The position numbers and the translations under genes are program-made. Of a DNA stretch of 64,000 bases, positions 36,070 to 46,935 are shown one piece after another (within the stretch, counting starts at the first letter, position 1; every line of letters starts with the position of its first letter). The stretch is taken from positions 124,001 through 188,000 of the forward strand of contig NZ_JANJOU010000009.1 in NCBI RefSeq assembly GCF_024594815.1. The letters run 5' to 3'. Under the pieces are notes generated by a model. The model did no database searches. It was not told the DNA's origin and was given only the letters and a program-made list of their open reading frames with translations. The stretch comes from Roseomonas populi (GTDB taxonomy: Bacteria; Pseudomonadota; Alphaproteobacteria; Acetobacterales; Acetobacteraceae).

Positions 36070-36744
36070 ATGCCCCCCCGCGCCCAATATGACCTGACGA
36101 CCCCCGCCGGACGCCGGGCCGCGGTGATGAATAGCCTCTTCGTGGACCACGCCATCCTTCGCCAGGGCTGGCGCAACTGGGGCGTGGTGGTGCCGGGGCG
36201 GCTCTACCGCTCCAACCACCCCTCCCCCTGGCAACTGCGAAGCGCGACGCGGCGCTTCGGGCTGCGGACGGTCATCAATCTCCGCGGAGAGCGGGTGGAT
36301 TGCGGCTCCGACGCCCTCTCCCGCGCTGAGGCCGCGCGGCTTGGCCTCACCCATATCGACGCGCCCTTCGAGAGCCGCGGCGCCCCGCACCGGGACCGCA
36401 TCCTGCGCCTGGCCGGGATCTTCGCGGAGATGGAGGAGCCCGCCCTGCTCCACTGCAAGTCCGGCGCGGACCGCACCGGGCTGGCGGCCGGCCTCTACCT
36501 CCTGCTCTGGGGAGGGACGAGCGCGGATGCCCTCGCGCAGCTTCACTGGCGCCACGGCCACGTCTCCGCCTCCCGCACCGGCATCCTGGACGCCTTCTTC
36601 CGGCTCTACGCGCGCCGGGCGGAGGGCCGCTTGCCGTTCCTGGATTGGGTCCGGGACGAGTACGACGAGGCCGGGCTGCGCGCCGACTTCCGCAGCCGCC
36701 CCTGGGCCGACCGGCTGGTGGACGGGGTGCTGCGGCGGGAATAG
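36070..36744 (+). CDS. Dual-specificity/tyrosine phosphatase family protein
   Basis: A 224-residue phosphatase with the CX5R active site HCKSGADRTG near residue 133. The P-loop Cys and Arg are both present. An upstream conserved segment, GRLYRSNHPSPWQL, is typical of the alphaproteobacterial form of this family. No signal peptide, so probably cytosolic. Substrate (protein or lipid phosphate) is unknown. It is divergent from the small hydrophilic proteins. Confidence 0.82.
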   Translation: MPPRAQYDLTTPAGRRAAVMNSLFVDHAILRQGWRNWGVVVPGRLYRSNHPSPWQLRSATRRFGLRTVINLRGERVDCGSDALSRAEAARLGLTHIDAPFESRGAPHRDRILRLAGIFAEMEEPALLHCKSGADRTGLAAGLYLLLWGGTSADALAQLHWRHGHVSASRTGILDAFFRLYARRAEGRLPFLDWVRDEYDEAGLRADFRSRPWADRLVDGVLRRE

Positions 36745-36877
36745 CCGCCCCAATCCCCGTGCCGATTTGCAAAAACCATATGAGGCACTAAATCAACCCG
36801 TGAAATAGGCGGCGCGAGACCGGCCATCGGGGTGGGCGTTCATCGTGGGCCTTGCAGCCCCCCGACCGGAACGTGCC

Positions 36878-38233
36878 ATGACCGCCCCAACGCCCCGCCA
36901 GATCAGCCTCGGCCTCTTCCTGCTCTCCACCGGCCATCACATCGCGGGCTGGCGCCACCCGGATGCCTGGGCGGGGATGCCGATGGACGTCCGCGCCTAT
37001 GCCGAGGTCGCCCGGCAGGCCGAGGCGGCGCGCTTCGACATGCTCTTCCTGGCCGACAACAACTGCGTGCCGCAGACCGATTGGCCCGCGGTGCGCCGCA
37101 CGACGCGCGAGCACATCCTGGAGCCGATCTCGCTCCTCTCCGCACTGGCGATGGTGACGGAGCGGATCGGCCTCGTCGCCACAGGCTCCACCACCTATTC
37201 CGAGCCCTACCACACCGCCCGCAGCTTCGGGACGCTGGACCATGTCTCGGGCGGCCGGGCGGGGTGGAACATCGTCACCACCTCCAACGCCAATGAGGCC
37301 TGGAACTTCGGGCGGGAAAGCCACTTGGCCCATGGCGATCGCTACAAGCGCGCGGCCGAGTTCGTGGAGGTGACGAAGGGGCTGTGGGACAGCTTCGAGG
37401 ACGACGCCTTCCTGAAGGACAAGGAGAGCGGCGTCTATTTCGATGCTGCGAAGCTGCGCGTGCTGGAGCACAAGGGCGAGCACTTCTCGGTCAAGGGCCC
37501 GCTGAACCTCTCCCGCCCGCCGCAGGGCTATCCCGTGCTGGTGCAGGCCGGCGGTTCCGATGCGGGGCGTGACCTGGCCGCGCGCACGGCGGAGGTGATC
37601 TTCTCCGTCAACCAGACCCTGCCGGAGGCGCAGGCCTTCTACGCCGACATCAAGGCGCGGCTCTCCGCCCATGGGCGGGACGCGGATTCGGTGAAGGTGA
37701 TGCCCGGCCTCTTCCCCGTCGTCGGCCGCACGCGGGCGGAGGCAGAGGACCGGATGGCGGAGCTGCAACGCCTGCTTCACCCCGATGTTGGCCTCTCCAT
37801 CCTCTCCTTCCTGACGGGCGGCTTCGACTTCTCGCCCTATGACGTGGACGGGCCGCTGCCGGATCTGCCGGACACGGATGTGGGCAAGGCGCGGCTGAAG
37901 GTGATCGCCGACCTCGCCCGGCGCGAGAACCTGACCATCCGCCAGCTCTACGAGCGCATCGCCGTCTCCCGCGGGCACCACATCGTCGTGGGCAGCGCGG
38001 AAGAAGTGGCCGACGACATGCAGCAATGGTTCGAGGAGCGCGGCGCGGACGGCTTCAACGTGATGCCCCCGACCTTCCCCGAGGGCTTCAGGGCCTTCTG
38101 CGAACTGGTGGTGCCGGAACTGCAGCGGCGCGGCCTGTTCCGCACCGCCTACACGGGGGCCACGCTCCGCGAGCATCTCGGCCTGCCCCGCCCCGCCCAT
38201 GCGGCGCGCGGCACCGTGGCCCTTCCCGCCTGA
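36878..38233 (+). CDS. Flavin-dependent monooxygenase of the NtaA/SnaA/DszA type
   Basis: A 451-residue luciferase-like (LLM class) oxygenase that uses reduced FMN from a separate reductase. Family features include GWRHPDAW near residue 28, SEPYHTARSFGTLDHVSGGRAGWNIVT in the middle, and PVLVQAGGSDAGRDLAAR. Members oxidise nitrilotriacetate, sulfones, pristinamycin or long-chain alkanes; the substrate here is not predictable. A Bug binding protein gene follows 14 bp downstream on the same strand, probably supplying the substrate. No reductase gene is adjacent. Confidence 0.88.
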   Translation: MTAPTPRQISLGLFLLSTGHHIAGWRHPDAWAGMPMDVRAYAEVARQAEAARFDMLFLADNNCVPQTDWPAVRRTTREHILEPISLLSALAMVTERIGLVATGSTTYSEPYHTARSFGTLDHVSGGRAGWNIVTTSNANEAWNFGRESHLAHGDRYKRAAEFVEVTKGLWDSFEDDAFLKDKESGVYFDAAKLRVLEHKGEHFSVKGPLNLSRPPQGYPVLVQAGGSDAGRDLAARTAEVIFSVNQTLPEAQAFYADIKARLSAHGRDADSVKVMPGLFPVVGRTRAEAEDRMAELQRLLHPDVGLSILSFLTGGFDFSPYDVDGPLPDLPDTDVGKARLKVIADLARRENLTIRQLYERIAVSRGHHIVVGSAEEVADDMQQWFEERGADGFNVMPPTFPEGFRAFCELVVPELQRRGLFRTAYTGATLREHLGLPRPAHAARGTVALPA

Positions 38234-38247
38234 TCCCGGAGACGATC

Positions 38248-39225
38248 ATGACCCATGCCCTGACCCGGCGGGCGGCCCTCAGCCTGCTTGCCGCCCCCGC
38301 GCTGCTGCGCGTGGCCAATGCCCAGGCTCCCTGGGCGCTGGACCATGCGGTGCGGATCATCGTGCCCTTCCCGCCGGGCGGCGGGCTGGACCTGGTGGGC
38401 CGCGTGCTGGCCGAGGTGGTCTCGCCCGCCCTGGGGCAGCCGGTCGTGGTGGACAACCGCGCGGGCGCGGCCGGCGCGCTGGGGATCGAGCAGGTGTTCC
38501 GCTCGGCGCCGGACGGCCACACGCTCGGCATCACCAGCGCCGGCAACATCACCATCGGCCCGCTGCTGCGCCGCAGCCCGCCCTATCCGCCGCTGGCGAT
38601 GACGCATGTCTCCCGCCTGACGACGAGCCCGCTGATGCTGGTGGCCCGCAAGGACCTGCCCGTGGCGGACCTCGACGCCTTTCTCGCCTGGGCGCGCGCA
38701 AAACCGCAGGAGGTGCGCTTCGGCTCCGGCGGCGTCGGCTCCTCCCCGCACATGGCGCTGGAGCTGCTGAACATCCGCCTGGGCGCGACGATGCTGCACG
38801 TGCCCTATCGCGGCACCACGCCGCTGCTGACGGACCTTGCCGCGGGGCAGGTGGATGTGGGGTTCAGCGACGCCTCCGGCTGGCCGCTGGTGCAGCAGGG
38901 CGCGCTCCGCCTCCTCGCCGTCTCCACGGCGGAGCCCTGGGCGCGCAGCGCGGGGACGCCCACGCTGGATAGCCGGGTGGGCGACTTCAACGTCAGCAAC
39001 TGGTACGGGCTCGTCGCCCCGCCGGGCCTGCCCGCGCCGGTCCTGGCCCGGTGGGAGGCCGAGACGGCGAAGGCGCTGGCGACACAGCGCGTGAGGGACG
39101 CCTATGAGGGCTCGGGCTTCACGCCGTCGCCGCTGCCCGAGGCGGAGTTCAAGCCCTTCCTGGAGCGCGAGATCGCGCTGTGGAAGAGCGTGATCGAGAC
39201 GGCGAAGATCGAGCCCGAGGGCTGA
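38248..39225 (+). CDS. Bug-family binding protein next to the flavin monooxygenase
   Basis: A 325-residue periplasmic binding protein with a signal (LTRRAALSLLAAPALLRVANAQ) and family motifs VRIIVPFPPGGGLDLVGR, VVVDNRAGAAGALG and LHVPYRGTTPLL. It follows the LLM monooxygenase by 14 bp with a GGAG ribosome site, so they are likely one operon. The ligand may be the oxygenase substrate. It ends near the convergent HutD gene. Confidence 0.9.
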   Translation: MTHALTRRAALSLLAAPALLRVANAQAPWALDHAVRIIVPFPPGGGLDLVGRVLAEVVSPALGQPVVVDNRAGAAGALGIEQVFRSAPDGHTLGITSAGNITIGPLLRRSPPYPPLAMTHVSRLTTSPLMLVARKDLPVADLDAFLAWARAKPQEVRFGSGGVGSSPHMALELLNIRLGATMLHVPYRGTTPLLTDLAAGQVDVGFSDASGWPLVQQGALRLLAVSTAEPWARSAGTPTLDSRVGDFNVSNWYGLVAPPGLPAPVLARWEAETAKALATQRVRDAYEGSGFTPSPLPEAEFKPFLEREIALWKSVIETAKIEPEG

Positions 39226-39231
39226 GGCGCT

Positions 39232-39759
39232 TCAGCCCAGTTCCACGAGGAGGACGATCGCCGGCCCGTCCGCCGCCACCGCGGCGCCGGGCTGCATCAT
39301 CGTGTCGCCGGCCTCCAGCCGCGCATCGCCGATCCGCACCGCGCCCCTGGCACAGTAAAGTGCCAGCGCGCCGGCGGGCGGCACCAATCCCTGTCCTGCC
39401 GCCAAGCCCCGCACGGCCACGCGCGGCTCAAAGCGCCCGCGCCCGACGATGAGGTTGAAGGCGCGGGCCGCGCCGCCGCTCGGCTCGTAGTGGCAGGGCA
39501 CGTCGCCAGGAAAGCCCGCGGGCACGAAGGGCAGGCAGGGCAGCGGCGGCCGGTCGGCGAAGGAGAGCGTCGCGCCCTCCCCCTCGATCAGCGTGAAGAC
39601 GCGATCCTGCCCGGGAAAGTGGGAGAAGGCGGCAGCCGTGCCGAGATCGGCGACGGCGATCGTCCAACCCTCGCCAGAGGCGATCTCGCGCGAGATGCCG
39701 AGCCCGTTCACCCAGGGGCGCGGCTCCAGCGCGGCGTAGCGGATGGCGGTCTGCGGCAT
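39232..39759 (-). CDS. hutD: HutD family protein
   Basis: A 175-residue cupin-like protein of the HutD/Ves family, with the N-terminal PWVNGLGISREI pattern and the DRVFTLIEGEGATL strand region. HutD is thought to govern histidine utilisation, but no other hut gene is in the window. The protein has no signal peptide. It begins 11 bp after the MsbA-like exporter stop and may be in the same transcript. Confidence 0.85.
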   Translation of the reverse strand: MPQTAIRYAALEPRPWVNGLGISREIASGEGWTIAVADLGTAAAFSHFPGQDRVFTLIEGEGATLSFADRPPLPCLPFVPAGFPGDVPCHYEPSGGAARAFNLIVGRGRFEPRVAVRGLAAGQGLVPPAGALALYCARGAVRIGDARLEAGDTMMQPGAAVAADGPAIVLLVELG

Positions 39760-39770
39760 CTCTCTTCCCT

Positions 39771-41540
39771 TTAGGCGGTCGCGAAGGCCTGGGCGCGGAC
39801 CAGCCCGGCATAGAGGCCACCCGCCGCCAGAAGCTCCGCATGGGTCCCGGATTCGGCCACTCGGCCGGCCTCCATCACCACGATCAGGTCGGCGTCCCGC
39901 ACGGTGGAGAGGCGGTGCGCCACCACCAGCGTGGTGCGGCCCGCGCGCAGCCTCGCAAGTGCGGCCTGCACCGCCGCCTCGCTCGCCGTGTCCAGCGCGC
40001 TCGTCGCCTCGTCCAGCAGCAGCACGCGCGGGTTCCGCAGCAGGGCGCGGGCGAGGGAGATGCGCTGCCTCTGCCCGCCCGAGAGCCGCGCGCCACCGGG
40101 GCCGAGCACCGTGCCGTAACCTTCCGGCAGCACCGTGATGAAGTCGTGCGCGGCTGCGGCGCGGGCGGCGTCCTCCACCTGCGCCGCCGTGGCGCCGGGG
40201 CGGCCGCAGGCGATGTTGGCCAGCGCCGTGTCGTCGAACACCACCGCGTCCTGGCCGACATAGGCGATGGCGTCGCGCAGGCTCTCCAGCGAGACGTCGC
40301 GCAGGTCCGCGCCGTCCATCGTCACGCGCCCGGCGGTGGGATCGTAGAGGCGCGGCACCAGGGCCAGCGCCGTGGACTTGCCCGCGCCCGATGGGCCGAC
40401 GAGCGCGACGGTGCGGCCCGGTTCCGCGGTGAAGGTCACGCCATCCAGCGCCACGCGGCCGTCCTCATAGGCGAAGCGCACATCCTCAAAGGCCACGCGG
40501 CCATGGCCGGGCGGCAGGGCGGGGGCGCCGGGGCGGTCCTCGACGTGACGCGGGGCGTCGATCACGGCGTTGACGCGGGACAGCCCGGCCAGCCCTTCCT
40601 GCAAGGCCGCGTTCAGGCTGCCCAGCGCGCGCACGGGGCGGGATGCGATGAGAAGCGCGGCGACGAAGCCGGTGAACTCGCCCACCGTCCCCTCCCCCTG
40701 GGACACCCGCCAGCCGACGAGGGCGAGGATGGCGGCCACGGCCACGCCGCCGATCGCCTCCAGCATCGGGTCCAGGCTCGCGCGGGTGCGGGCAATGGAG
40801 AGCAGGCTGGCGCGCAGGTTGGCGAAGAGCCGCGCGGCCCGCGCCTCCTCCGCCGCTTCCAACCGGTAGGTGCGGACCACGCGGGCGGCGGCGAAGCTCT
40901 CCGTCAGCGTCGCCGCAGCCTCCCCCACCCGCTCCTGCATGCCGCCGGAGGCGCGGCGTATGCGCTTGCCCAGACGCAGGATCGGCACCACCGCGACGGG
41001 GTAGAGCAGCGCCGCCACCAGCGACATCTTCCAGTCCAGCCAGACCATGGAGGCAACGAGGCCCACCACCGTCAACACGTCCGCCACGGCATTGATGGCC
41101 TTGGTCAGCGCTTCCCGGATAGCGGCGGCATCGGCGGTGAAGCGGGCCGCGTGGCGGGCGGGGGCTTCCCGCGAGACGGCGGCGAAGTCGGCGTGGGTCA
41201 GCGCGCGGAAGAGGCGGTTCTGCAGCCCCTCGATCACCCGCAGCACGGTGGACTGGATGGAGACGGCCTGCCCGTACTGCGCCAGCGCCTTGGCGACCGT
41301 CAGCGCGATGATGGCGGGCGGCATGGCCCAGACGATCCGCTGGTCCCCGGCGGCAAACAGGTCGAAGGCCTGCTGGATCACCACGGGGTAGAGGGCGGTG
41401 AGCCCGGCCACGAGGCCGGTGCAGAGCAGGGCGATGAGGATCCGGCGGGGATGGTGCCGCACCTCCTCCCGCCAGAGGCGGAGGATCAGCGCGCGGCTCG
41501 CCTCGGGGTCGATCCGCCGGGACTTGGAAGGGGAGGCCAT
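39771..41540 (-). CDS. MsbA-like ABC exporter (fused permease and ATPase)
   Basis: A 589-residue half-transporter. Six membrane helices fill residues ~30-310 and the nucleotide-binding domain covers ~345-585. Walker A (GPSGAGKST), the signature LSGGQRQR, Walker B (LLLDEATS) and the H-loop (VAHRLS) are all intact. Family members flip lipid A precursors or export drugs and lipids as dimers. Candidate role is lipid export, but the substrate is unproven. No lipid A genes are adjacent. Confidence 0.92.
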   Translation of the reverse strand: MASPSKSRRIDPEASRALILRLWREEVRHHPRRILIALLCTGLVAGLTALYPVVIQQAFDLFAAGDQRIVWAMPPAIIALTVAKALAQYGQAVSIQSTVLRVIEGLQNRLFRALTHADFAAVSREAPARHAARFTADAAAIREALTKAINAVADVLTVVGLVASMVWLDWKMSLVAALLYPVAVVPILRLGKRIRRASGGMQERVGEAAATLTESFAAARVVRTYRLEAAEEARAARLFANLRASLLSIARTRASLDPMLEAIGGVAVAAILALVGWRVSQGEGTVGEFTGFVAALLIASRPVRALGSLNAALQEGLAGLSRVNAVIDAPRHVEDRPGAPALPPGHGRVAFEDVRFAYEDGRVALDGVTFTAEPGRTVALVGPSGAGKSTALALVPRLYDPTAGRVTMDGADLRDVSLESLRDAIAYVGQDAVVFDDTALANIACGRPGATAAQVEDAARAAAAHDFITVLPEGYGTVLGPGGARLSGGQRQRISLARALLRNPRVLLLDEATSALDTASEAAVQAALARLRAGRTTLVVAHRLSTVRDADLIVVMEAGRVAESGTHAELLAAGGLYAGLVRAQAFATA

Positions 41541-41590
41541 GGGCGGGCGGTTAGCGCAGGGGACCCGCCCATGGCCAGTGGACGCGAGGG

Positions 41591-41619
41591 GCCGGGACGG
41601 AAGGAGGCTCCGCCCCGGC
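41591..41619 (-). terminator. Imperfect hairpin after DoxX
   Basis: An 11-bp stem (41591-41601 with 41609-41619) with one mismatch and a 7-nt loop lies just past the stop codon of the minus-strand DoxX gene. It may be its terminator. Confidence 0.4.
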
Positions 41620-41626
41620 GGCCAGG

Positions 41627-42025
41627 TCAGGCCTTGTTACGGGCCGCGTCCACGCTCCAGGGGCCGGGGCCCGCGAAGACGAGGTAGAGGAAGATGAAGC
41701 AGTAGAGGATGGCCGCGTCGCCGCCGTTCAGCGTGGGGTAGAAGTTCCGGGGGAAGTGGAACATCCAGTAGGCCACCGCCATCTCGCCGGAGAGGATGAA
41801 GGCGACCGGGCGGGTGAAGGCGCCGATCAGCAGCAGGATGCCGCCTACCAGCTCCAGGATCGCGCCGATGCCGTAGAGCGACATGATCGGTGGCAGGTTG
41901 CCGCCCATCGGCGGCCCGGGAAAGGCGAAGAGCTTCTGCGTGCCGTGCAGCAGGAAGATCAGCGCCGCGACGATCCGGAGTACGGAAAGAACGCGGGGGG
42001 CCCAGACGATCAGGGCAGGAGACAT
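41627..42025 (-). CDS. DoxX family membrane protein
   Basis: A 132-residue inner-membrane protein with four hydrophobic segments, typical of DoxX (FLLHGTQKLFAFPGPPMGG). The family is related to thiosulfate:quinone oxidoreductase subunits and to redox-linked membrane proteins in other bacteria. Specific function is unknown. It lies 46 bp downstream of cca on the same strand. Confidence 0.87.
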   Translation of the reverse strand: MSPALIVWAPRVLSVLRIVAALIFLLHGTQKLFAFPGPPMGGNLPPIMSLYGIGAILELVGGILLLIGAFTRPVAFILSGEMAVAYWMFHFPRNFYPTLNGGDAAILYCFIFLYLVFAGPGPWSVDAARNKA

Positions 42026-42070
42026 GGCGAACCTCGGATTCGGGTTATGAATGATGCGTAACCCGAAGGA

Positions 42071-43354
42071 TCACATTTTCGGAAGCGTCTTCGTGTGAAT
42101 GGCCTTCATCATTTCTGCCAATTGTCGCCGGCACGCATCGGCGTCCGCTGTGCAGCCATCTTCCATCCACCAGCGGCGCGTTTCGGCCAGGAGCCGTCCC
42201 ATCTCAGGGCCGGGTTTCACCCCCAGCGCCAGCGCATCCCGCCCCTGCAGGGGAAAGGTGGGAATCGGCAGGGCGGCCAGCCGCGCCCGGAAACGATCCC
42301 AGGCAGGATCATCCGGCCCCTGCCAGCCCCAGGCGCGGTTCACCGCCTGCCGCAGCCAGGCAGCGTCCAGCAGCCGGTCGCGTGGTTGATCGGCCAGCAG
42401 GCGGCGCAGCGCGTCGTCATCCGGCCCGCCCACCGCAATGGCGGGCTGGATCGGCAGGATGTCGTGCCCGGCGCGGTAGCGGGCCACCAGCCGCGCCACC
42501 TCCTCGCCCGAAGCTTTCAGGCGCCGAGCGGCCTCGGCGGCGCCATGGGTCAGCAGGGCATCGAATCGCAGCATTGGATCTGCCGGGGCGCCGATGGCCG
42601 CCAGGGCGCCCAGCACGCCGGGGGCGCCGAGCGTGGCGGGGCCGAGCACGGTGGGCAGCACGCCGGTGGCCTCCATCAGCGCCACGGCCTCTGCCGGGTC
42701 CGGCGCGGCGAGGAGGCGCTTCAGCTCCATCCAGATCCGCTCCACCGAGAGGCGGGAGAGGAAGGGCACGGCGCCGCGGATGGCCTCCACCGCCGCCGGA
42801 TCGGGATCGCCGCGCCCGTAGCGGGCCTGGAAGCGGAAGTAGCGGAGGGCGCGGAGATGGTCCTCTGCCAGCCGCGTCGCGGGGTCGCCCACGAAGCGCA
42901 CCCGCCCGGCTTCCAGATCGGCACGCCCGCCGAAATAGTCCCACAGCTCGCCCTCGGCCGAGAGGGAGAGGGCATTCATGGTGAAGTCCCGCCGCGCCGC
43001 GTCCTCCCGCCAGCTGGTGGTCCACGCCACCACGGCGTGGCGGCCATCCGTCACCACGTCCCGGCGCAGGCTCGTTACCTCCACGGGCTGGCCGGCCAGG
43101 ACGGCGGTGACGGTGCCGTGGGCCAGCCCCGTCTCATGGACCCGCAGCCCGGCGGCCGTCAGGCGGGCCGCGATCTCCTCCGGCGGGAAGGGCGCGGCCA
43201 CGTCCACATCGGCCACGGGGCGGCCGGCCAGTACGTCGCGCACCGCCCCGCCCACGGCGCGGCCGCCCGGCAGGGCCGCCAGCACGGCGGCGGGGGCGGG
43301 ATCGGCCAGGATAGCGGGGGGAGCGATCCGCGCGACGGGTAGATCGTCGCTCAC
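42071..43354 (-). CDS. cca: CCA tRNA nucleotidyltransferase
   Basis: Adds or repairs the CCA end of tRNAs. The protein has 427 residues. The catalytic head shows GGAVRDVLAGRPVADVDVA, the G-G-x-D-x-D motif, and the ATP-binding RRDFTMNALS block; EDHLRALRYFRF follows. It starts at GTG 43354, overlapping the stop of DUF6111 by 4 bp (GTGA). An ATG-only reading would extend through DUF6111 and is wrong. Confidence 0.93.
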   Translation of the reverse strand: MSDDLPVARIAPPAILADPAPAAVLAALPGGRAVGGAVRDVLAGRPVADVDVAAPFPPEEIAARLTAAGLRVHETGLAHGTVTAVLAGQPVEVTSLRRDVVTDGRHAVVAWTTSWREDAARRDFTMNALSLSAEGELWDYFGGRADLEAGRVRFVGDPATRLAEDHLRALRYFRFQARYGRGDPDPAAVEAIRGAVPFLSRLSVERIWMELKRLLAAPDPAEAVALMEATGVLPTVLGPATLGAPGVLGALAAIGAPADPMLRFDALLTHGAAEAARRLKASGEEVARLVARYRAGHDILPIQPAIAVGGPDDDALRRLLADQPRDRLLDAAWLRQAVNRAWGWQGPDDPAWDRFRARLAALPIPTFPLQGRDALALGVKPGPEMGRLLAETRRWWMEDGCTADADACRRQLAEMMKAIHTKTLPKM

Positions 43355-43602
43355 GGCGCGCGCGCGGGCGGCACGGGGCGGGCGGGGCCGTCCGCCTCGA
43401 GGCGCGGGGGGACGTAGAGGGTGGTCGGGCTCTCCCCGCGAGACAGCCCGTAGATGATCGCCCCGCCGATCGCGATGACGAGCCCCACCACGGCCAGGGC
43501 GATGACGTGCGCCCCCACGGCCCGGCCGGGATTGAAGCGCAGCCACAGCGCGTAGAGGGCGAAGGGCGCGAGGAAGAGGATCGCCTCGGCGAGATAGGGC
43601 AT
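43351..43602 (-). CDS. DUF6111 family small membrane protein
   Basis: An 83-residue protein with two hydrophobic segments (residues ~5-22 and ~32-52) and a Pro-rich tail. It matches the DUF6111 family that sits between NUDIX and cca genes in related bacteria. Function unknown. Overlaps cca by 4 bp. Confidence 0.8.
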   Translation of the reverse strand: MPYLAEAILFLAPFALYALWLRFNPGRAVGAHVIALAVVGLVIAIGGAIIYGLSRGESPTTLYVPPRLEADGPARPVPPARAP

Positions 43603-43643
43603 GGGCGGCCTTTATGCCGCCGGGCGGGGCGCGCCGGTAGGGC

Positions 43644-44246
43644 TCAGTCCCGCAGCGCCAGCGCCAGGCTCCGCAGCATGCTCGCCGTCGCGCCCCAGAT
43701 GGTCTGGGTTTCGTGCGGCCACTGCCAGTAATGGCGCGTGCGGCCGGCGAACACGCCGCTGCGCTGCTCCGGCCCGGCAGGGTCCAGCAGCCGGGCCAGC
43801 GGGTACTCGAAAATCTCCGCCACCTCGTCCGGGGAAGGAGTGAGGGTCACGGGCGGGTCCAGCAGGGCCACCACGGGGATTACGTGGAAGCCGGTACCCG
43901 TCACCATCGCGGGAAGACGCCCGGCCAGGCGCGGCAGGCGGGGGTCCAGCCCCACCTCCTCCGCCGCCTCGCGCAGGGCCGCGGCCTCGGGCGTCTCGCC
44001 CGGCTCGATCCGGCCGCCGGGGAAGGCCACCTGCCCGGCATGGGAGGAAAGGGTGGCGGCGCGCTGGGTCAGCAGCACCGTCGGCGCCTCGTGCAGCAGG
44101 ATCGGCACCAGCACGGCGGAGCGGCGGTGCCCCACCGGCGGCTGCACGTCCCCCTCCGCACGGGCCAGGCGGGCGGGGTCGGCCAGGCGAGCCTCAACCT
44201 CGGCCGGGTCGAGGCCCGGCAGGAGCACGGGAAGCGCGTCGGTCAC
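43644..44246 (-). CDS. NUDIX CoA pyrophosphatase
   Basis: A 200-residue NUDIX hydrolase of the CoA-pyrophosphatase type, which splits coenzyme A into 4'-phosphopantetheine and 3',5'-ADP. The Nudix box GGRIEPGETPEAAALREAAEEVGL is complete and the preceding SSHAGQVAFPGG is the CoA-specific signature. It starts at GTG 44246, overlapping the DUF1285 stop (GTGA). Part of the DUF1285-NUDIX-DUF6111-cca operon. Confidence 0.92.
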   Translation of the reverse strand: MTDALPVLLPGLDPAEVEARLADPARLARAEGDVQPPVGHRRSAVLVPILLHEAPTVLLTQRAATLSSHAGQVAFPGGRIEPGETPEAAALREAAEEVGLDPRLPRLAGRLPAMVTGTGFHVIPVVALLDPPVTLTPSPDEVAEIFEYPLARLLDPAGPEQRSGVFAGRTRHYWQWPHETQTIWGATASMLRSLALALRD

Positions 44247-44890
44247 GCCAACTCGTCGTCCAGTTCCTCGAGGTCCTCGGGCAGGTCGTCGGGGGCCGGG
44301 CTGTCGTCGATGATGAAGAAGACGCCCTGGCTCCACACGCCCATTACCTCGCGCCCATCCACCGTTTCCGGCTGGGCCAGTGCCACCAGCTCGTAGAAGA
44401 CGGGGCGGCTGATCCGGGCCTCCAGGCCCGGGCGGACGGTGATGTAGGGCCGGGGCTCCCGGGTAACGGGATCGATCTCCACCCGGATGGGGTGGTTCTC
44501 GTCGGCCGAAACCATCTCATCCAGATTGGTGCGGAAGGTCAGGCACTGACGCGCGGGCGGCTTGCGGGTGCCCGCTCCCGTCTCGCAGGCGCCCTCGCCG
44601 CAGCAATGGCCCCAGGTCAGCTCCACGGCCACGAAGGGGGCATCCTCGACCTCGATCCGCCCGCGCTCCGCGGGGGTCTCCAGCCAGTAGCTGCCGTCCT
44701 CCTCCCTCTTCAGCACGGTGGCGAAGAGACAGACCAGTTCCTTCCGGCCGATCGGGCTGCCCTGGTAGTACCAGGTGCCGTCCCGGGCGATCCGCATGCG
44801 GAAATCGCCGCATATCGTGCGGGGCGAGCGAGCTATCGGGGGCATTTCTGCTTTCCGGCCTTGCGTAACGTCATGCATCCCCAGCGCCAT
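44243..44890 (-). CDS. DUF1285 family protein
   Basis: A 215-residue protein of the DUF1285 family (CGDFRMRIARDGTWYYQGSPIGRKELVCLFATVL). It is probably cytosolic and its function is unknown. A GGAGGAA ribosome site precedes the ATG at 44890. The gene is divergent from the MoxR operon, a pairing conserved in alphaproteobacteria. Confidence 0.9.
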   Translation of the reverse strand: MALGMHDVTQGRKAEMPPIARSPRTICGDFRMRIARDGTWYYQGSPIGRKELVCLFATVLKREEDGSYWLETPAERGRIEVEDAPFVAVELTWGHCCGEGACETGAGTRKPPARQCLTFRTNLDEMVSADENHPIRVEIDPVTREPRPYITVRPGLEARISRPVFYELVALAQPETVDGREVMGVWSQGVFFIIDDSPAPDDLPEDLEELDDELA

Positions 44891-45007
44891 GTGACTTCCT
44901 CCGCGCCATCGAAGGGCCCTACCCTCCCTATTCACCGTCCCGCCTCCATCTTCAGAAGGGGCGGAGGTCAGGGCGTTACCGTCCAGCCATATGAGAAGGG
45001 GCCACGC

Positions 45008-46016
<1,009 letters not shown>

Positions 46017-46024
<8 letters not shown>

Positions 46025-46895
46025 GGGGGGGCCGCTTCCCCGCGGAGGTTTGCCCCTCAGGGCCGAGGCCGCCGCCGCCCGGCTGCCGCCCCTGGTGGTG
46101 GCCGCGGAACGCGTGGCCGCCACGGTGATGCAGGGCGTCCATGGCCGCCGCCGCGCCGGGCAGGGCGACAGCTTCTGGCAGTTCCGCCCCTATTTGCCCG
46201 GCGACGACGCCGCGCGGGTGGACTGGCGGCAGAGCGCCAAGTCTGACCGGCTCTACCTGCGGGAGACGGAGTGGGAATCCGCCCAGACCGTGGCGCTGTG
46301 GCGGGATGCCGGGCCAGGCATGGACTGGTCCGGCCATCCTTCCCGCGCCACCAAGAGGGCGCGGGCGGACCTGTTGCTGCTGGCCCTCTCCTCCCTGCTG
46401 CTGCGGGGCGGGGAGCGCGTGCGGCTGCTGGGCGGGGGGCGCGGGCTTTCCGGCCGGGGCGCCCTGCCGGCGCTGGCGGTGCGGCTGGAGGGACAGTCCG
46501 GCCCGCCCGCCGAGAACCTGCCCGTCCGCCATGCCCGCGCCGTGCTGTTCGGCGACTTCCTCGCCCCCCTGCCGGATCTGCGTGCCGCCCTGGCGCCGCT
46601 CGCCGCCGCCGGGCTGCGCGCCACGCTGGTGGTGCTGATGGACCCGGCGGAGGAGACCCTGCCCTATGGCGGCCGCGTGCAGTTCGAGCCGCTGGACGGC
46701 ACCGATCCCGCGCTGGTGCCGCGGGTGGAGGGCATCCGCGGCCTCTACGAGGAGCGTCTCGCCGCGCATCGTGAAGGCGCCTCGGCCCTGGCCGCCTCCT
46801 TCGGCTTCAGAATGTTGTCGCACCGCACGGACCATCCGCCGGAAGCTGCGCTGATGGCGCTCTGGCAGGCCCTGGCCCCGCAGGGGGCCCGATGA
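46017..46895 (+). CDS. DUF58 domain protein (vWA-like MoxR partner)
   Basis: A 292-residue protein with the DUF58 signature (PGDDAARVDWRQSAKSDRLYLRETE) near residue 65. Such proteins have a von Willebrand A-like fold and partner MoxR ATPases. It starts at TTG 46017, overlapping the MoxR stop by 8 bp, which implies translational coupling. No signal or membrane helix. Confidence 0.9.
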
Positions 46896-46935
46896 CCCGG
46901 GAAAGGGCTGGGGACACGATGCACGAAAGGCGTTC